A DNA stretch of 7,660 nucleotides from Trueperaceae bacterium. Its GTDB lineage: Bacteria > Deinococcota > Deinococci > Deinococcales > Trueperaceae. The stretch lies in contig JARGGE010000125.1 in the NCBI GenBank assembly GCA_029210865.1, positions 1 through 7,660 on the forward strand, given 5' to 3'. Position numbers and translations under genes: made by a program. This document shows, in pieces, positions 5,207 to 7,660 of the stretch (position 1 is the first letter of the stretch; each line of letters begins with the position of its first letter). Under the pieces are notes generated by a model, which worked only from the letters and a program-made list of their open reading frames with translations, was not told where the DNA came from and made no database searches.

Positions 5207-5986
5207 TCAGCTCATGCAGCGCAGCGCCACCACCGGCCCGTTCCGGAACGGGTCGCCGTACCCGAGGCCGAGCGCGCGGATCGCGGCCGCCGGGAAGCGC
5301 AGGTCGGCGAGCAGCAGGTCGCTCCCGTAGGCGGCGGCCTGGGCCAGGCCCGGCTTCGGGAGGCCGAAGACCACGACCACCGCGGGGCGCACCACGGGGC
5401 CCCAGACGAGGCCGGTGTCGGCATCCATCCCGGACGGGAGATCGGCGGCGACGATCCAGCGGGCCAGGCGGTTGACGTCGCGGATGGCGTCGGCGAGGGC
5501 GACGCGCGCGCCGCCCTGCAAGCCGCAACCGACCATGGCGTCGACGACCACGTCGGCCTCGCCGAGCGCCGCGGCTCGGTGGCGGGCGTCGGCCACCTGC
5601 ACGAAGGCCCCCCGCAGCGGCGCGGACGCCGTGATCGCCCGCGCGCCGAACGGGCCGGCCGCCACCGGGACCACCGTGACGGCATGGCCCATCTGCGCCA
5701 AGGCTCGCGCCGCGTGCAGGCCGGCCGCGCCGTTCCGGCCACCGCCCGCCGCGACCGCCACGCGCAGCGGGCCGGCCGTCTGCCGCCCCGCGACCACGGC
5801 TGCGAGGCGGCCACCGGCGAGCGCCGCCAGGTGGTCCGGCGTGCCCTGCCGCTCGATCATCCAGCGCTGCTCCAGCTGGCGCATCTGCGCCACGAGCACG
5901 GCGGGGACGACCTCGCCGTACGCGGTGTCGAACCTGGGCGTCGATCGTCCCCCCACCCCGAGGGTGCGGTTCACGGCGATCGTCAT
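5207..5986 (-). CDS. nnrE: NAD(P)H-hydrate epimerase (YjeF N-domain protein), stand-alone, with a variant ligand loop
   Basis: This 259-residue single-domain protein of the YjeF_N family interconverts the R and S forms of hydrated NADH and NADPH so that the hydrate dehydratase can repair them. Recognisable blocks are QMRQLEQRWMIE (34-45), the Rossmann-type loop AAGGGRNGAAGLHAAR (79-94), DVVVDAMVGCGLQG (145-158), AADLPSGMDADTG (180-192, with the conserved acidic D182) and VVVFGLPKPGL (204-214). The usual GNNGGDG loop is GRNGAAG here: the second Asn is kept, but the first Asn and the Asp are lost. The C-terminal dehydratase (kinase-fold) domain of fused forms is absent. Start ATG 5986 has a GGAAGGAG ribosome binding site seven bases upstream. 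It heads the - strand gene series and probably shares a transcript with the NAD-dependent dehydrogenase that follows. The family call is firm; the exact activity is less certain because of the altered loop. Confidence 0.85.
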   Translation of the reverse strand: MTIAVNRTLGVGGRSTPRFDTAYGEVVPAVLVAQMRQLEQRWMIERQGTPDHLAALAGGRLAAVVAGRQTAGPLRVAVAAGGGRNGAAGLHAARALAQMGHAVTVVPVAAGPFGARAITASAPLRGAFVQVADARHRAAALGEADVVVDAMVGCGLQGGARVALADAIRDVNRLARWIVAADLPSGMDADTGLVWGPVVRPAVVVVFGLPKPGLAQAAAYGSDLLLADLRFPAAAIRALGLGYGDPFRNGPVVALRCMS

Positions 5987-5993
5987 GGCCGTG

Positions 5994-6001
5994 CTCCTTC
6001 C
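5994..6001 (-). promoter_or_regulatory. Ribosome binding site of the epimerase gene
   Basis: The - strand reads GGAAGGAG, seven bases upstream of ATG 5986. It supports the chosen start. Confidence 0.75.
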
Positions 6002-6008
6002 GCGCGTG

Positions 6009-6025
6009 CGCGCGCCGAGCGCGCG
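6009..6025 (-). repeat. Perfect 7-bp inverted repeat upstream of the epimerase ribosome binding site
   Basis: CGCGCGC and GCGCGCG flank the three bases CGA on the + strand, ending seven bases upstream of the GGAAGGAG site. The stretch 6001-6014 also alternates pyrimidine and purine throughout. It could form a leader hairpin that influences translation of the epimerase-ALDH unit, or it could be a by-product of CpG-rich composition. Confidence 0.3.
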
Positions 6026-6077
6026 TTCGAGCGCGATGGTTCTGTGCGCCTACCTTCGCCCACGCGCTCTCACGGCG

Positions 6078-6086
6078 TTGTCACAA
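6078..6086. promoter_or_regulatory. Short palindrome TTGTCACAA, possible operator
   Basis: This is a perfect 4+1+4 palindrome, one of the few A/T-containing symmetrical elements in the window, placed centrally between the divergent epimerase and transporter genes. TTGT/ACAA half-sites are seen in several regulator boxes, but the element is too short to name a binding protein. Confidence 0.2.
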
Positions 6087-6146
6087 GGCCCCCCAGACGC
6101 CCCCTGCGCTCGTGACGCACGGCTCCGAGTCTTCGGGCGGCGGGCG

Positions 6147-6152
6147 TACGCT
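6147..6152 (+). promoter_or_regulatory. Possible -10 box for the small reading frame and SulP gene
   Basis: TACGCT matches TANNNT on the + strand, about 49 bases upstream of ATG 6202. The same hexamer stands before vapB. No -35 is recognisable, so confidence is low. Confidence 0.22.
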
Positions 6153-6191
6153 GGAATCGGACCCGACCGCCTCACCCGTCGGCGACATCGT

Positions 6192-6196
6192 GGAGG
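6192..6196 (+). promoter_or_regulatory. Ribosome binding site of the small frame at 6202
   Basis: GGAGG, followed by more G-rich bases, stands five bases before ATG 6202. It is a good site, and the main reason to believe that translation begins there. Confidence 0.5.
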
Positions 6197-6201
6197 GGCG
6201 G

Positions 6202-6433
6202 ATGCGGTTCGACCACCTGATGCCCGCCGACCTCGCGATCGCCCGACCGCGAGCGCCTGACCGACCACGCGCGGGACCTCCTTCAACCGATCGCGCGTCA
6301 GGGGATGCGTGCCCCGAACACGTACGTCGCGGCCGCGCGGCGCCGTGTCACGATCGCAGCCTGCATGGCGCGCCCTTCCATAGCCACCCCACCCGTCCCA
6401 AGGCGCCGACCCCGCGTGCTCGGCACGGCGTGA
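6202..6433 (+). pseudogene. Small unidentified reading frame with an apparent frameshift, upstream of the SulP gene
   Basis: ATG 6202 follows a good ribosome binding site and opens MRFDHLMPADLAI, all codons ending in G or C. From about 6241 that frame loses the G/C third-position bias. The frame one base to the right takes it up and reads PDRERLTDHARDLLQPIARQ followed by GMRAPNTYV, which looks like real helical protein. That second frame stops at TGA 6431-6433, overlapping the SulP GTG (6430) as GTGA, a usual sign of translational coupling. Joined across the break, the product would be about 75 residues. One extra base in roughly 6238-6246 would explain the shift. The last 25 residues are Pro/Arg-rich and less convincing, and the codon bias there does not favour one frame clearly. 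I do not recognise the family. It could be a decayed gene, a real gene with a sequencing error, or chance. Confidence 0.35.
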
Positions 6434-7660
6434 CGGGCACGCAGCGAGCGCCGCAGCTCGCGGCGCTCGTCTTCGGCCTCGTCGTCGGCGTCGTCCTGAT
6501 CGCCGCCTCGGTGTCGGTCGGCACGCTCGTCTACGGTGGGGTGGCGCCCGAGCAACTGACGCTGGGCGTGCGGCTGGCGCTGCTCGGCACGGCCGCCACG
6601 GGCCTCGTCGTCGCGCTGGTCGGCTCGCTGCCGGGCAGCGTCGCGCAGGTCCAGGGGGCCACGGGCGCGATCTTGGCGACCCTCGCGGTGACGGCGGTGG
6701 CCGGCGTCCCGGGTGACGACCCCGCGACGCGCTTCGCCACCGTCCTCACGCTCGTGGCCACCACCAGCTTCGCCGTAGGCGGCGCCTTCGTCCTGATCGG
6801 CGGATTGCGCCTCGGGCGCGTCGTCCGCTACCTCCCCTACCCGGTCGTCGGCGGGTTCGTCGCCGGGACGGGCTGGTTGCTCGTCCTGGGCGGCGGCGCG
6901 GTCGCGAGCGGGGCCGGCGCGCGCTCGTCGTCGCTCGCGGCCGCGCTGCCGCTCGACCGCGTCGAGCACTGGCTCCCGGCGCTGGCGCTCGGCGCCGTGC
7001 TGACCTTCGCGACGCCGCGCGGCCGATCCCCGTTCGTCTTCCCGGCGCTGCTCGCGGGCGCCGTGGCGGTCGTCTACGCGGCCATGGCCTGGACCGGCGG
7101 CTCGCCGCGGCGTGGCGCGCACATGGCCTCCTGCCCGATGCCGGCGACGGCGGCGGCCTGCGGCTGCTCGGCCCGGCCGTCTTCGACCTGGTGCACTGGC
7201 CGAGCTGGGCGCTGCACCTGCCGGGCGTCGCCACGGCCGTGCTCGTCGCTGCCATGGGGCTCTCGTTCAACAGCGCCGGGCTCGAGGTGGTCCTGCGTCG
7301 GCGCGTCGACCTGAACCGCGAACTGCGCGCCGCGGGTCTCGCCAACCTGGCGGCGGCCGCCTTCGGCGCCCCGCCCGCCTACCAGTCGCTGAGCGCGAAC
7401 GTGCTCGCGCTGCGCGCCGGCGACGGGCGGCGGACCACCGCGACCACGGCCCTGGTCGTGGTGGTGGCGGCGATCGTCCTGGGGCCCCGCCTCATCACCT
7501 GGGCGCCGACCGTCGTCGTCGCCGGCGTCCTCGTCTCGCTGGGGCTGGGGCTGCTGCGCTCCTGGGTGCTCGACGCCTGGAAGACCCTGTCGCGGCTCGA
7601 GTACGCCATCGTCGTGCTCATCCTCGCTGTGATCGCCGGGTTCGGGCTGCTCGCCGGCGT
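6430..7660 (+). CDS. SulP/SLC26-family anion transporter, 3' truncated by the window and with an apparent frameshift near 7100
   Basis: This multi-pass membrane protein belongs to the SulP group of bicarbonate, sulfate or other inorganic anion transporters. From GTG 6430 the first frame encodes about 224 residues with successive hydrophobic helices. Recognisable parts are LAALVFGLVVGVVLIAA (10-26), GATGAILATLAV (77-88) and the family block RYLPYPVVGGFVAGTGWLLV (133-152). After TGG at about 7102 the homology moves to the frame one base earlier, which reads LAAAWRAHGLLPDAG, then LSFNSAGLEVVLRRRVDLN with RELRAAGLANL, DAWKTLSRLEYAIVVLIL, and runs open to the window edge. A single missing base between about 7093 and 7125 explains this. 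The C-terminal STAS or nucleotide-binding domain expected in the family lies beyond the window. GTG 6430 is preferred because it places a short cytosolic tail before the first helix and overlaps the upstream stop; upstream in-frame ATGs give Pro/Arg-rich non-conserved sequence. Confidence 0.82.

Larger units (their letters stand above)
5987..6201. other. Divergent intergenic region between the epimerase and the transporter locus
   Basis: This 215-base stretch separates genes reading outward in both directions and should hold promoters for both. It contains the epimerase ribosome binding site and hairpin on its left. In the middle is a 9-base palindrome TTGTCACAA (6078-6086), whose - strand includes GTGACA, a five-of-six match to a -35 hexamer but without a -10 at the right distance. 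On the right is a TACGCT box (6147-6152). No open frame in it shows the third-position G/C bias of real genes. Confidence 0.5.

Noticed and set aside
2625..5528. Open frame of 967 codons on the - strand in an alternative frame of ALDH, epimerase and vapB.
   Set aside because: It is an Arg/Gly/Pro-rich out-of-frame shadow spanning parts of three real genes.
4700..6115. Open frame of 471 codons on the + strand across the epimerase and the ALDH start.
   Set aside because: It is antisense to two well-supported genes, crosses their intergenic gap, is low in complexity and shows no recognisable domain.
6112..6429. A longer SulP N-terminus beginning at GTG 6112 or ATG 6202 in the same frame.
   Set aside because: The roughly 75-105 extra residues are Pro/Arg/Ser-rich, not membrane-like or SulP-like, and the third-position bias leaves this frame near 6241. 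GTG 6430 fits the family better.
1..7660. tRNA, rRNA, CRISPR array, insertion sequence or integration site.
   Set aside because: I saw no cloverleaf-like sequence, regularly spaced repeats, transposase motifs or long terminal repeats on either strand by eye. A covariance-model scan was not possible.

Overview
This is a very G+C-rich bacterial window with strong third-position G/C bias, compact gene spacing and no RNA genes, CRISPR arrays or insertion sequences that I can see. The phylum cannot be fixed from the sequence alone. The G+C content, an ALDH16-type aldehyde dehydrogenase and several TANNNT boxes placed just upstream of start codons would fit Deinococcota (Truepera-like) or Actinomycetota. 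This is a guess from style, not a taxonomic call.

Layout. (1) At 1-245 on the + strand lies the C-terminal 80 residues of a formate/nitrite transporter (FNT) family channel. (2) Convergent to it, 39 bases away, a Crp/Fnr-type regulator runs on the - strand (285-971). Its recognition helix resembles NtcA more than CRP or FNR. (3) All genes from there to 5986 are also on the - strand. In transcription order they are: NAD(P)H-hydrate epimerase (5986-5207), a two-domain ALDH16-like aldehyde dehydrogenase (5167-2771), a Phd/VapB-type antitoxin with a PIN-domain VapC toxin (2725-2073), a serine alpha/beta hydrolase of the type usually fused to OsmC (1884-1099), and the Crp/Fnr gene. (4) From about 6100 the direction reverses. 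A small unidentified reading frame (6202-6433) has an apparent internal frameshift. It overlaps by GTGA the start of a SulP-family anion transporter (6430 to the window end), which itself has an apparent one-base frameshift near 7100.

How the genes may work together. The epimerase repairs hydrated NAD(P)H (family knowledge) and lies 39 bases upstream of an NAD-dependent dehydrogenase, so a cofactor-repair plus aldehyde-oxidation unit is plausible. The toxin-antitoxin pair follows the dehydrogenase closely but has its own promoter-like box. The regulator beside an FNT channel suggests control of nitrite or formate transport, but no operator could be identified.

Most worth a second look: the two frame breaks in the transporter locus, the altered GNNGGDG motif of the epimerase, the NtcA-like recognition helix beside the FNT gene, the ALDH16 protein with a cysteine-less second domain, and the promoter geometry hinting at leaderless transcripts. 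I saw no clearly new multi-gene system. The long open frames antisense to the ALDH and epimerase genes are composition artefacts.
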